A stretch of DNA of 7,931 nucleotides from positions 1-7,931 of the forward strand of contig CAKZNU010000071.1 in NCBI GenBank assembly GCA_937132175.1, written 5' to 3'. The notes beneath the pieces are model-generated. The model had not been told where the DNA came from, made no database searches, and saw nothing but the letters and a program-made list of their open reading frames with translations. Positions 1 to 5,283 of the stretch are shown here, piece by piece (position 1 is the stretch's first letter; every line of letters begins with the position of its first letter). The DNA comes from an uncultured euryarchaeote (GTDB lineage: Archaea; Nanohalarchaeota; Nanosalinia; Nanosalinales; Nanosalinaceae). Position numbers and translations under genes: made by a program.

Positions 1-27
1 CCCATCAAAAAGCTTCTGACAGAATGA
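1..27 (+). CDS. C-terminal end of an upstream gene (partial)
   Basis: Reading from base 1, the codons give P-I-K-K-L-L-T-E and then TGA at 25-27. That stop overlaps the ATG of the next gene (24-26) in the classic ATGA arrangement, which suggests a translationally coupled operon partner whose body lies left of the window. Only eight residues are visible, so neither identity nor coding status can be proved. The alternative is that these bases are simply leader sequence. The junction geometry is the only support. Confidence 0.4.
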   Translation, partial: PIKKLLTE

Positions 28-1076
28 CGGATAAACCGATACTTGTCGGCGGCGACCCCGGAAGCACCTCGGCAGTAGCAGCCATAGACCTAGACGGAGA
101 ACCCTTATTCCGGGAGAGCGGAAAAAACTTCCCGCCACAGGAGATTATAAGGGAGATAATCAAACACGGCAGACCCCTGCTCGTAGCCTGTGATAAGGCT
201 TCTATGCCTTCGAAGGTGAAAAAGATCGCATCTTCCACTGGATCAGAAACCTTTACGCCACGGGAGGACCTGGACTCAGAGAGAAAGAAGGAACTGGGTT
301 CAGGAAGGAACTCCCATGAGAAGGACGCAGAAGCCTCCGTCCGACATGCCTACAGGAAAATGAGCCACAGGTTCGAGAAAATCGACATGAGGGCATCAGA
401 AACCGATCTTTCACGGTACAGGATAGCCTCCGGGGTACTCTCCGGAAACCCGATACATACAATCCAGGACGAAGGCGAAGAAAAGAAAAGTCGGGAGGCC
501 GAAGACAGAGACTCCGGTGACAGCGATCCAGCAGACAGACGCGAAGACTCTGAGCTTCGGAGAAAAAACCGAAGACTGGAGAAGAAAGTTTCTAACCTTC
601 AGGAAGAACTCGAGTCAACGCGTCAGGAGTTGAAGGAGGAAAGCTCCGAGAAGGAAAAGTACATGAGACTGTATCAGGACCTCAGGGATGAGAAGAAACA
701 GGAAGCCCTGAAGGAAGAGGAGATCAGCAGAAGAGAGGGAATAATAAACGAAAAACAGGAAAGGATCGATGAACTTGAGGAAAAAATCAGGAAGTCAGGC
801 ATAAGAGAGAAACAGTACAGGAAAGCCCTGGAGATACTGGAGTCAGGAGGTGAAATACTGCCGGTGGCTGAGGAAAGAGAGAACCTGGACTCGGAGCCTC
901 TGGCCACCCGTTCAGATGATCTCAAGTCCGAGCTCGTATCAGACGGCAGAGAGGTATACTCCGTCAGCGAGTTACAGGGAGTAGAGCTCCTCGACAGGGT
1001 TATAGTCGAGGAAAAGCCCGAAAGAGACTTTTCCGACGTGGTGAAAAGCTACAGGTCCGACAGGAAGGATACTTAA
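24..1076 (+). CDS. DUF460/COG2433 RNase H-fold nuclease-like protein with coiled coil
   Basis: Archaeal DUF460 protein (COG2433, RuvC/YqgF-like RNase H fold), 350 aa, probably a cytoplasmic nucleic-acid enzyme; the substrate is not established. Residues 6-25 form the first strand with the DPG signature (D11). The second motif LVACDK supplies D57, followed by a MPSKVKKIA segment and TPREDL at 78-83. The third motif, HEKDAEAS, supplies D101 and leads into an alanine/tyrosine helix, as in the family HERDA motif. D11, D57 and D101 are therefore the predicted metal ligands. Residues about 170-272 are an almost uninterrupted charged coiled coil, followed by a short tail to residue 350. From memory of the family, many COG2433 proteins are about 600 aa or more with extra domains; this one begins directly at the nuclease fold and is short. 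ATG 24 sits just before the first strand and overlaps an upstream stop. The fold is secure; the function is unknown. Confidence 0.85.
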   Translation: MTDKPILVGGDPGSTSAVAAIDLDGEPLFRESGKNFPPQEIIREIIKHGRPLLVACDKASMPSKVKKIASSTGSETFTPREDLDSERKKELGSGRNSHEKDAEASVRHAYRKMSHRFEKIDMRASETDLSRYRIASGVLSGNPIHTIQDEGEEKKSREAEDRDSGDSDPADRREDSELRRKNRRLEKKVSNLQEELESTRQELKEESSEKEKYMRLYQDLRDEKKQEALKEEEISRREGIINEKQERIDELEEKIRKSGIREKQYRKALEILESGGEILPVAEERENLDSEPLATRSDDLKSELVSDGREVYSVSELQGVELLDRVIVEEKPERDFSDVVKSYRSDRKDT

Positions 1077-1078
1077 TA
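1073..1078 (+). promoter_or_regulatory. TATA-like box of the archaeosortase gene
   Basis: TTAATA overlaps the TAA stop of the preceding gene. Its centre (1075.5) lies about 25.5 nt before ATG 1101, the spacing expected when transcription starts at the start codon. No Shine-Dalgarno is seen before that ATG. It supports ATG 1101 over TTG 1098. Confidence 0.5.
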
Positions 1079-1100
1079 CGGCTCAGCTAATTAAGTCTTG

Positions 1101-1631
1101 ATGAAGGACTGGCTTCGAAGCTATCTGGAGGACCTGGACGAAAGGCAGGAGAGGATGCTGGAGGCAAATATCTTCCTCCTCAAGCTTCTTGGCCTGGGCG
1201 CCGTACTTCACCTTGTAATTTACGTATCGCCGGATACAGCAGGTATACAGTCAGCCTTCGCATCCCTCATAGCATCGATTATGAACGGTCTCGGGTTCGG
1301 TTTCGAGGCCTCGGGAACCCTCATACTCGGTGCTCCCGGTACAGGATACGAGATAACTCAGGACTGTCTCGGCTGGAAGTCCACAGCTGCCTTCATAGGT
1401 CTTGTGCTGGCTACTCCTGCTGGAAACAGAGAAAGGTTCAAAGCATTCGCCCTGGGGGTTCCCGGGATAGCTCTGGCAAACATCCTGAGAGTCATCACAA
1501 CAATATCCCTGTCCTGGACCGGCATCTTGAGCTTCGAGGTTGTACACGGCTTTCTATGGAGATGGAGTCTTACCGCCGTTGTTCTTTTGGCATGGGTGCT
1601 CTGGACCCGTATCAGTAAAGCATCATTATGA
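1101..1631 (+). CDS. archaeosortase/exosortase family transpeptidase-like membrane protein
   Basis: Small integral-membrane protein of 176 aa in the exosortase/archaeosortase family. Characterised members cleave C-terminal sorting tags of secreted proteins and are thought to attach them to a lipid. The family's three catalytic positions can be read: C89 in the QDCLGW motif, R130 in NILRV, and H149 in VVHGFLW. Hydrophobic segments lie near residues 24-42, 50-68, 93-107, 114-138 and 155-171; the first 20 residues are charged and probably cytoplasmic. It is short compared with ArtA-type enzymes (about 300 aa) and resembles the small archaeosortase subfamilies; I cannot assign a subfamily or its target tag. 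ATG 1101 is preferred over TTG 1098 because the TATA-like box is then correctly spaced. Its 3' end overlaps the convergent A24 peptidase gene by 20 nt. Confidence 0.85.
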   Translation: MKDWLRSYLEDLDERQERMLEANIFLLKLLGLGAVLHLVIYVSPDTAGIQSAFASLIASIMNGLGFGFEASGTLILGAPGTGYEITQDCLGWKSTAAFIGLVLATPAGNRERFKAFALGVPGIALANILRVITTISLSWTGILSFEVVHGFLWRWSLTAVVLLAWVLWTRISKASL

Positions 1632-2430
1632 GCCCTGTGCCGAGGCCAAACACATCTGTTAAAACCAGGCCTACGAGGAATGCAGGCGCCAGAGGAACAC
1701 CTCTCATAACCTCTACAGTCTCGGAGTCCAGATCCTGTATCTCTTCGGCCTCTATCCCTTTTACAAGTCCATCGAGCTCATCGGATCTGACAACGTCTCC
1801 TTCCTCGACTTCCTCAAGCTTCACCGTCCTGACGAAAAACTCCTCCTCCACCACACGGAAAACCTCATAAAGTATAACTGATCCTGCAGCCAGAGACCCG
1901 AATACCACAGGCTTGAGATCGAGAACCAGCATTACAGACGTTGAAGAGGCTACAGCCAGAAGCTCAAGCCCTATGATCCTTCTCCGTGAGCCAAGCTCCG
2001 GTAAAAATACCTCGAGACCTTCTCCAGACGAAATAACGTAGTAGAGACCTGTTGCGGCGCTTACGGCGAGGGCGGAGATCAAAAAGTTCATCAGGAGGTC
2101 TACAGGGTAAATTCCTGCCGGTGCCGTGAAGCTTGTAGCAGTCGGCGCACCAAATCCTAACAGACTCAGTATCATGGCGTCGGCTCCGCCCCAGTATCCC
2201 CTGAAGTATGCAAACCAGCCGTACGCAGAGAAGCCTGTGCCGACAACCAGGGATGATGCCAGAGGCTCTATGCTTCCTGAGGAAACTGTTGCAGCTCCAT
2301 GCAGGGCTATACCTCCAAGAATACCTGCTACCGAAAAAAGGTCCGGAATGTCGTGGTTGTTAAGTACATCGAAAAGGGAGTTCACGAAAAGCACCATTCC
2401 GGTCAGTACATGAGACATCAACACCAGCAT
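1612..2430 (-). CDS. A24 family preflagellin/prepilin peptidase
   Basis: Membrane aspartic protease of 272 aa that removes the class III signal peptide from archaellin and type IV pilin-like precursors at the cytoplasmic membrane face (FlaK/PibD type). The two catalytic aspartates are visible: D21 in LFDVLNNHDIPD, and D84 in WGGAD. The latter is an archaeal variant of GxGD in which the third residue may be hydrophobic. Several hydrophobic helices fill residues 1-190. A charged soluble stretch at about 194-240, rich in Glu and containing EEGDVV, is followed by a V-P-L-A-P-A motif and a final membrane helix, matching the C-terminal domain of archaeal preflagellin peptidases. ATG 2430 is chosen over the upstream GTG at 2436 because a TATA-like box is centred about 26-28 nt before it. 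It is transcribed divergently from the winged-helix gene and ends inside the archaeosortase gene. Its pilin substrates are not in this window. Confidence 0.88.
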   Translation of the reverse strand: MLVLMSHVLTGMVLFVNSLFDVLNNHDIPDLFSVAGILGGIALHGAATVSSGSIEPLASSLVVGTGFSAYGWFAYFRGYWGGADAMILSLLGFGAPTATSFTAPAGIYPVDLLMNFLISALAVSAATGLYYVISSGEGLEVFLPELGSRRRIIGLELLAVASSTSVMLVLDLKPVVFGSLAAGSVILYEVFRVVEEEFFVRTVKLEEVEEGDVVRSDELDGLVKGIEAEEIQDLDSETVEVMRGVPLAPAFLVGLVLTDVFGLGTGLIMMLY

Positions 2431-2437
2431 GCACACG

Positions 2438-2445
2438 TTTTAATA
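2438..2445 (+). promoter_or_regulatory. TATA-like box of the winged-helix gene
   Basis: TTTTAATA is centred about 25.5 nt before GTG 2467, consistent with a leaderless transcript. It lies in the 36-nt divergent intergenic region and is close to the opposing start codon at 2430. Confidence 0.55.
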
Positions 2446-2452
2446 CGGTCAG

Positions 2453-2462
2453 AGATAAATAA
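2453..2462 (-). promoter_or_regulatory. TATA-like box of the A24 peptidase gene
   Basis: On the minus strand this reads TTATTTATCT. Its centre is about 26-28 nt before ATG 2430, which again fits leaderless transcription and favours ATG 2430 over GTG 2436. It lies between the opposing box and the GTG of the divergent gene. Confidence 0.55.
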
Positions 2463-2466
2463 CACC

Positions 2467-3036
2467 GTGAGCGAGCTTGAGGAAAAGATCACGGATCCGG
2501 CAAGCCATGCCGTTCTGAAAACCATGGCACAGGAGAAAAACCTCCCGACAGAGAGACTTTCCGAGAAAACAGGCATATCAGAAAGCCGGTTAAGAGACAT
2601 AGTCTCCGACCTTTCATCGGAAGGGTTTCTGGATAGAGAGGCCGGCTCAGTAAGCTTCCAAGACCACCACCTAGAGAAGTTAAACTCCCTCATGAAGGAA
2701 ACAGGATACGACGTAGATCACTCGGAAGATCTTCGGGAACTCAGACAGGAGATTGACGAGCTTGAAGGCAGAGGATTCCTGACACAGGAAAAAGACAGGG
2801 AGTACGCCGCCGAAGTTATAGACCAGGCACTTGCCACAGATGGTGATGAAGGGAAGGCTCTGAGGCTGAGGGCGGCAAGAATTCTTTCGGACGCCGACCA
2901 TCCGCATGAAAAACATCCTTTCCGGGGCCACAAGCTGAGGAAAAAGGTAGGAGAGATCGAGTCCGAGTACTCCGAGGGCTCTGAGGACTCCTCAAGAAGC
3001 TTCTTTGGAAATAGATGGACGGCCGGAAGCAACTAA
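2467..3036 (+). CDS. winged-helix domain protein of unknown function
   Basis: Predicted 189-aa soluble protein. Residues about 10-66 look like a winged helix-turn-helix: a helix around AVLKTMAQEKNL, then LSEKTGISESRLRDIVSDL as the HTH pair, then EGFLDRE leading into a beta wing ending near SVSF. Residues 67-170 are mainly helical and strongly charged, including LRELRQEIDELEGRG and a His-rich HPHEKHPFRGHK stretch; the tail is Ser/Gly-rich. I do not recognise the C-terminal part. The start is a GTG chosen from TATA spacing; the frame stays open back to 2299, but that extension would run into the divergent peptidase gene and gives a non-archaeal-looking His/Lys-rich peptide. Being divergent from the peptidase, it could regulate that gene or itself, but this is inference. 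It may equally be a general nucleic-acid-binding protein. Confidence 0.7.
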   Translation: MSELEEKITDPASHAVLKTMAQEKNLPTERLSEKTGISESRLRDIVSDLSSEGFLDREAGSVSFQDHHLEKLNSLMKETGYDVDHSEDLRELRQEIDELEGRGFLTQEKDREYAAEVIDQALATDGDEGKALRLRAARILSDADHPHEKHPFRGHKLRKKVGEIESEYSEGSEDSSRSFFGNRWTAGSN

Positions 3037-3060
3037 TATTTGTATCCGGGAAGCCATCTC

Positions 3061-3068
3061 TTTAGGAA
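3061..3068 (+). promoter_or_regulatory. possible weak TATA-like box of pfdA-ftsY
   Basis: TTTAGGAA is centred 26.5 nt before ATG 3091. The match is weak, but the spacing equals that of the better boxes in this window, and no Shine-Dalgarno is evident before the ATG. The 54-nt gap 3037-3090 holds nothing else recognisable. Confidence 0.3.
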
Positions 3069-3090
3069 AGTTGTGGACTCATAACTAACT

Positions 3091-3480
3091 ATGGAACAAC
3101 AGAGCATGCAGAAGTACCAGCAGCTACAGCAACAGATGGAACAGATGCAGGAGGAGCTGCAGAACATGGAGCAAAGAATCGAAGATCTGGAAGAGACCTC
3201 TCAGGCTACACAGGATCTTGACGAGCTTGAGGAAGGGGACGAGGTCCTTGCACCGATAGGAAACGGTGTATACGCTATTACAGAGCTCAAGAATACCGAG
3301 GAGGTTATAGCAAACATCGGCGGAGACGCGTTCCAGAAACGCAGGCTTGACTCCGCAGGCGATCTCCTGGATGAACAGATGAACCGTGTTCAGGAGTCCC
3401 GGGAGGAGCTTGAGTCCGACCTTGAAGAGATGCAACAGCAGATGCAGCAAATCCAGATGCAGATGCAACAGGAAGAATAA
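3091..3480 (+). CDS. pfdA: prefoldin subunit alpha
   Basis: Alpha subunit (129 aa) of the archaeal hexameric chaperone prefoldin (GimC, two alpha and four beta), which captures unfolded polypeptides in the cytosol and passes them to the thermosome. An N-terminal coiled-coil helix covers residues 1-45. A central beta-hairpin region covers about 49-84, with the family-typical GNGVY turn and the VIANIGGDAF strand. A C-terminal coiled-coil helix covers 86-129. Both helix ends, which form the client-binding tentacle tips in known prefoldins, are very rich in Gln and Met; residues 114-127 contain only Gln, Met and one Ile. The gene lies 3 nt before ftsY, a linkage common in archaea, so the two are almost certainly co-transcribed. 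Size and domain order are normal. Confidence 0.9.
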   Translation: MEQQSMQKYQQLQQQMEQMQEELQNMEQRIEDLEETSQATQDLDELEEGDEVLAPIGNGVYAITELKNTEEVIANIGGDAFQKRRLDSAGDLLDEQMNRVQESREELESDLEEMQQQMQQIQMQMQQEE

Positions 3481-3483
3481 GCC

Positions 3484-4368
3484 ATGCTTGGAGATCTCAA
3501 GGAATCCGTCAAGGACTTCTCGGAAAGCGTGAAATCGGCCGTAACGGAGAAAGAGGTCTCCGAGGAAGATCTTGACCCTGTCCTGGAGACCTTCAGGCTC
3601 AGACTTATGAGAAACAACGTCTCTCTGGAGGTCGCGGAGGAGATTGAGAATACTCTGAGAGACGAGCTTGTCGGCTCCGAGGTTAAGAGAAGAGGAATAG
3701 AGTCAGAGGTAAAAGAGACTCTCTCAAGGCGTCTTGATGAGCTTATGGATGATTCCTTCGACCTCCAGGAAGAGCTTGCCAGAGCACAGGAGCCTCCTGT
3801 AGTATTTCTCATAGGCTTCAACGGCTCGGGAAAAACCACCACTGCGGCAAAGCTATGCAGCCACCTCGACAGAGAGGCTGTACTGGGAGCGGGAGATACC
3901 TTCCGTGCAGCGTCGATAGAACAGCTTCAGGAACACGGAGAAAACCTGGACACCGAGGTCATCACGCATGAGTACGAGTCAGATCCTGCAGCAGTGGCGT
4001 ACGATACGGTTGAACACGCCGAGAATGAGGGAAAAACTGCTATAGTGGATACGGCAGGGCGCAGCCACTCCGATACAAATCTTATGGACGAGCTGGAGAA
4101 GATGGTTGATGTAAACGATCCGGACGTCACCTTTCTGGTGGTCGATGCGCTTGCAGGAAACGACGTCCTGGAGCAGGCGGAGGCATACGAGGGCATGTTC
4201 GATGCGATAATAGTTACGAAGATGGATGTCGATGAAAAAGGTGGAGCTGTGGTTTCACTAAGTCACAGAAGCGGAAAACCTGTCGCATTCCTCGGTACAG
4301 GACAGAAGTACGGAGATCTTGAGGAGTTTGACAGAGAGGAGTTTATAAGGTCGATACTGGAGGATTAG
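3484..4368 (+). CDS. ftsY: signal recognition particle receptor FtsY
   Basis: SRP receptor GTPase, 294 aa. It docks the SRP-ribosome complex at the membrane and hydrolyses GTP together with SRP54. The N domain is a helical bundle at about 1-100. The G domain has the P-loop GFNGSGKT at 111-118, DTFRAAS at 138-144, DTAGR at 189-193, TKMD at 245-248 and the closing GTGQKYGDL at 271-279. DALAGND at 221-227 is an FtsY-like signature rather than SRP54-like, and no methionine-rich M domain follows. The long acidic A domain of many bacterial FtsY proteins is absent, as is usual for short archaeal versions; about 20 residues precede the N domain. The ATG lies 3 nt after the pfdA stop, with GGAAG about 8 nt upstream as a modest ribosome-binding site. 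It converges on the coiled-coil gene, leaving 26 nt between stops. Confidence 0.95.
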   Translation: MLGDLKESVKDFSESVKSAVTEKEVSEEDLDPVLETFRLRLMRNNVSLEVAEEIENTLRDELVGSEVKRRGIESEVKETLSRRLDELMDDSFDLQEELARAQEPPVVFLIGFNGSGKTTTAAKLCSHLDREAVLGAGDTFRAASIEQLQEHGENLDTEVITHEYESDPAAVAYDTVEHAENEGKTAIVDTAGRSHSDTNLMDELEKMVDVNDPDVTFLVVDALAGNDVLEQAEAYEGMFDAIIVTKMDVDEKGGAVVSLSHRSGKPVAFLGTGQKYGDLEEFDREEFIRSILED

Positions 4369-4394
4369 AGATATTAGAAAGACAGTTGTGTTAC

Positions 4395-4724
4395 TCAGCT
4401 GTAGGCTTTTTGCTCCTCAAGCCGATCCTTCATGGATTCCTCCAGTTCCTCCAGCTTGGACTTCAGAGGTTCTATATCCTTCTCAAAGCCTGTCATCTTC
4501 ACCTGGCCGGACTCGCTTCTTTCCTCTATCCTCTGTTTTCTCATAACCGTGAGAAGATGGTTCATCTCTGCGACAAGCTGTTCATACTGCTTCAACTCTG
4601 CCTCGATATAAGATATCTCTTCTCCGAGCTCTCCCTTGAGTTCTTCTACTACTTCCTCTTTCATCTGTTCCTTCTCTATGCCAAGCTTGCGCCGTACCAG
4701 TCGGTTAAACTTCTCCATTCCCAT
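4395..4724 (-). CDS. small coiled-coil protein, unknown function
   Basis: Predicted 109-aa soluble, highly charged protein that I do not recognise. A basic N-terminus (FNRLVRRKLG) leads into a coiled coil at about 17-70, a short Gly/Ser break near SGQVKMTG, and a second coiled coil at 80-107. This helical-hairpin layout resembles small structural or adaptor proteins, but no family signature is seen. Codon use (AGA/AGG, ATA, GAG) matches the neighbours, and the opposite strand in this stretch gives only an implausible Leu/Phe-rich peptide, so the minus strand is the coding one. ATG 4724 is used; ATG 4718, two codons later, is possible. It lies 37 nt after the DUF429-like gene and could share its transcript or use the weak box at 4751-4759. 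Archaeal coiled-coil proteins of this size often have low-confidence homology. Confidence 0.7.
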   Translation of the reverse strand: MGMEKFNRLVRRKLGIEKEQMKEEVVEELKGELGEEISYIEAELKQYEQLVAEMNHLLTVMRKQRIEERSESGQVKMTGFEKDIEPLKSKLEELEESMKDRLEEQKAYS

Positions 4725-4750
4725 ATTTATCAGCCTGTATCCACTAATTC

Positions 4751-4759
4751 ATACTAAAA
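4751..4759 (-). promoter_or_regulatory. possible TATA-like box of the coiled-coil gene
   Basis: The minus strand reads TTTTAGTAT, centred roughly 31 nt before ATG 4724. This is slightly farther than the other boxes here and would leave a leader of a few nucleotides. The same bases could instead be an oligo-T end signal for the upstream gene, whose stop is at 4762-4764. Confidence 0.3.
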
Positions 4760-4761
4760 GG

Positions 4762-5283
4762 TTATAAGCTTTCTGAGTCCACAGGCTCCGGTACCACCAC
4801 ACCCATATCCTCGGACTGTCCCTGCTGGTGGAACCTTGCGGTTACAGCACCCAGAACAGCATCGAACTCTACATCGGAGTTTACCGATCCCATATCCACA
4901 CCCAGGGATTCAAAGGCCGAATCAGAGTCAAGCGCAAGCTCTTTACGTGTAATCTCCGGTGAGAACCTGATTATCTCCGGATTCATGTCTCTCTGAGCCA
5001 GGAGACCCTGAAGATGCTGTGCCCGTCTCACAAGGTTTCTGGATGAGCTGGCCGGCTGGAATATATATCCCTCTTCCTCAAGCTCCTTTTCTCCCTCCGT
5101 GAGGCCGTTCACGTCTCTGAGGGAGGAGTTTATCGCAACCACAGATATATTGGTCTCTTCCAGAAAGTCCGCTATTTCCTCGTTAGTTCTCAAGCTTTCA
5201 GCCTCTACGCCTTCCGAGCTCAGTACAGCTACTCCTGACTCCCTTTCTTCGTTCTCCGCCAGATCGATTCCTGCAATGTTCAT
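4762..5283 (-). CDS. DUF429-like RNase H-fold protein, possibly inactive
   Basis: Predicted 173-aa cytoplasmic protein with the layout of DUF429 predicted nucleases (RNase H-like fold). The first strand is NIAGIDLA (D7), followed by a paired strand at SGVAVLSSEG. The second acidic strand, normally ending in Asp in this family, reads SVVAINSSL, so N52 occupies the usual acid position. A helical stretch with RNLVRRAQHLQGLL (82-95) follows, then an EITRKELAL segment, and the last motif EFDAVLGAVTAR puts D141 on the final helix. Two of three expected acids are therefore present. The start ATG 5283 overlaps the stop of the upstream hydrolase-fold gene as ATGA and is preceded by a GGTGA ribosome-binding site, so translation is probably coupled. 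The substrate is unknown; it may be a non-catalytic nucleic-acid-binding relative. The tail after 155 is acidic and probably disordered. Confidence 0.7.
   Translation of the reverse strand: MNIAGIDLAENEERESGVAVLSSEGVEAESLRTNEEIADFLEETNISVVAINSSLRDVNGLTEGEKELEEEGYIFQPASSSRNLVRRAQHLQGLLAQRDMNPEIIRFSPEITRKELALDSDSAFESLGVDMGSVNSDVEFDAVLGAVTARFHQQGQSEDMGVVVPEPVDSESL

Noticed and set aside
1628..1870. Plus-strand Ser/Thr-rich frame opposite the A24 peptidase tail
   Set aside because: It is the antisense of the peptidase's Glu/Asp-rich soluble domain; the minus strand shows a family-typical protein.
2431..2436. GTG 2436 as the start of the A24 peptidase
   Set aside because: It is only two codons upstream, and the TATA-like box would be too close (about 20-22 nt); ATG 2430 fits better.
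2299..2466. Upstream extension of the winged-helix gene by 56 codons
   Set aside because: It would overlap the divergent peptidase coding region, encodes an atypical His/Lys-rich peptide, and ignores the TATA-spaced GTG at 2467.
3124..3468. Minus-strand frame rich in Leu and His opposite pfdA
   Set aside because: It is the antisense of Gln/Met/Glu codons of a well-recognised prefoldin gene.
3421..3478. CAG/ATG triplet repetition as a tandem repeat
   Set aside because: It follows from Gln/Met codons in the prefoldin C-terminal helix; units vary and are not a true DNA repeat.
3390..3842. Minus-strand Ser-rich frame opposite the pfdA end and ftsY start
   Set aside because: Ser-rich antisense frames are common opposite acidic genes, and it overlaps secure genes.
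4369..4394. Terminator between the convergent ftsY and coiled-coil genes
   Set aside because: The 26-nt gap has no convincing hairpin or long oligo-T run on either strand.
4386..4757. Plus-strand open frame of 123 codons, very rich in Leu and Phe, opposite the coiled-coil gene
   Set aside because: Reverse complements of Glu/Lys-rich coiled-coil genes yield Leu/Phe-rich frames. There is no membrane-protein pattern or promoter, and the minus strand has normal codon use.
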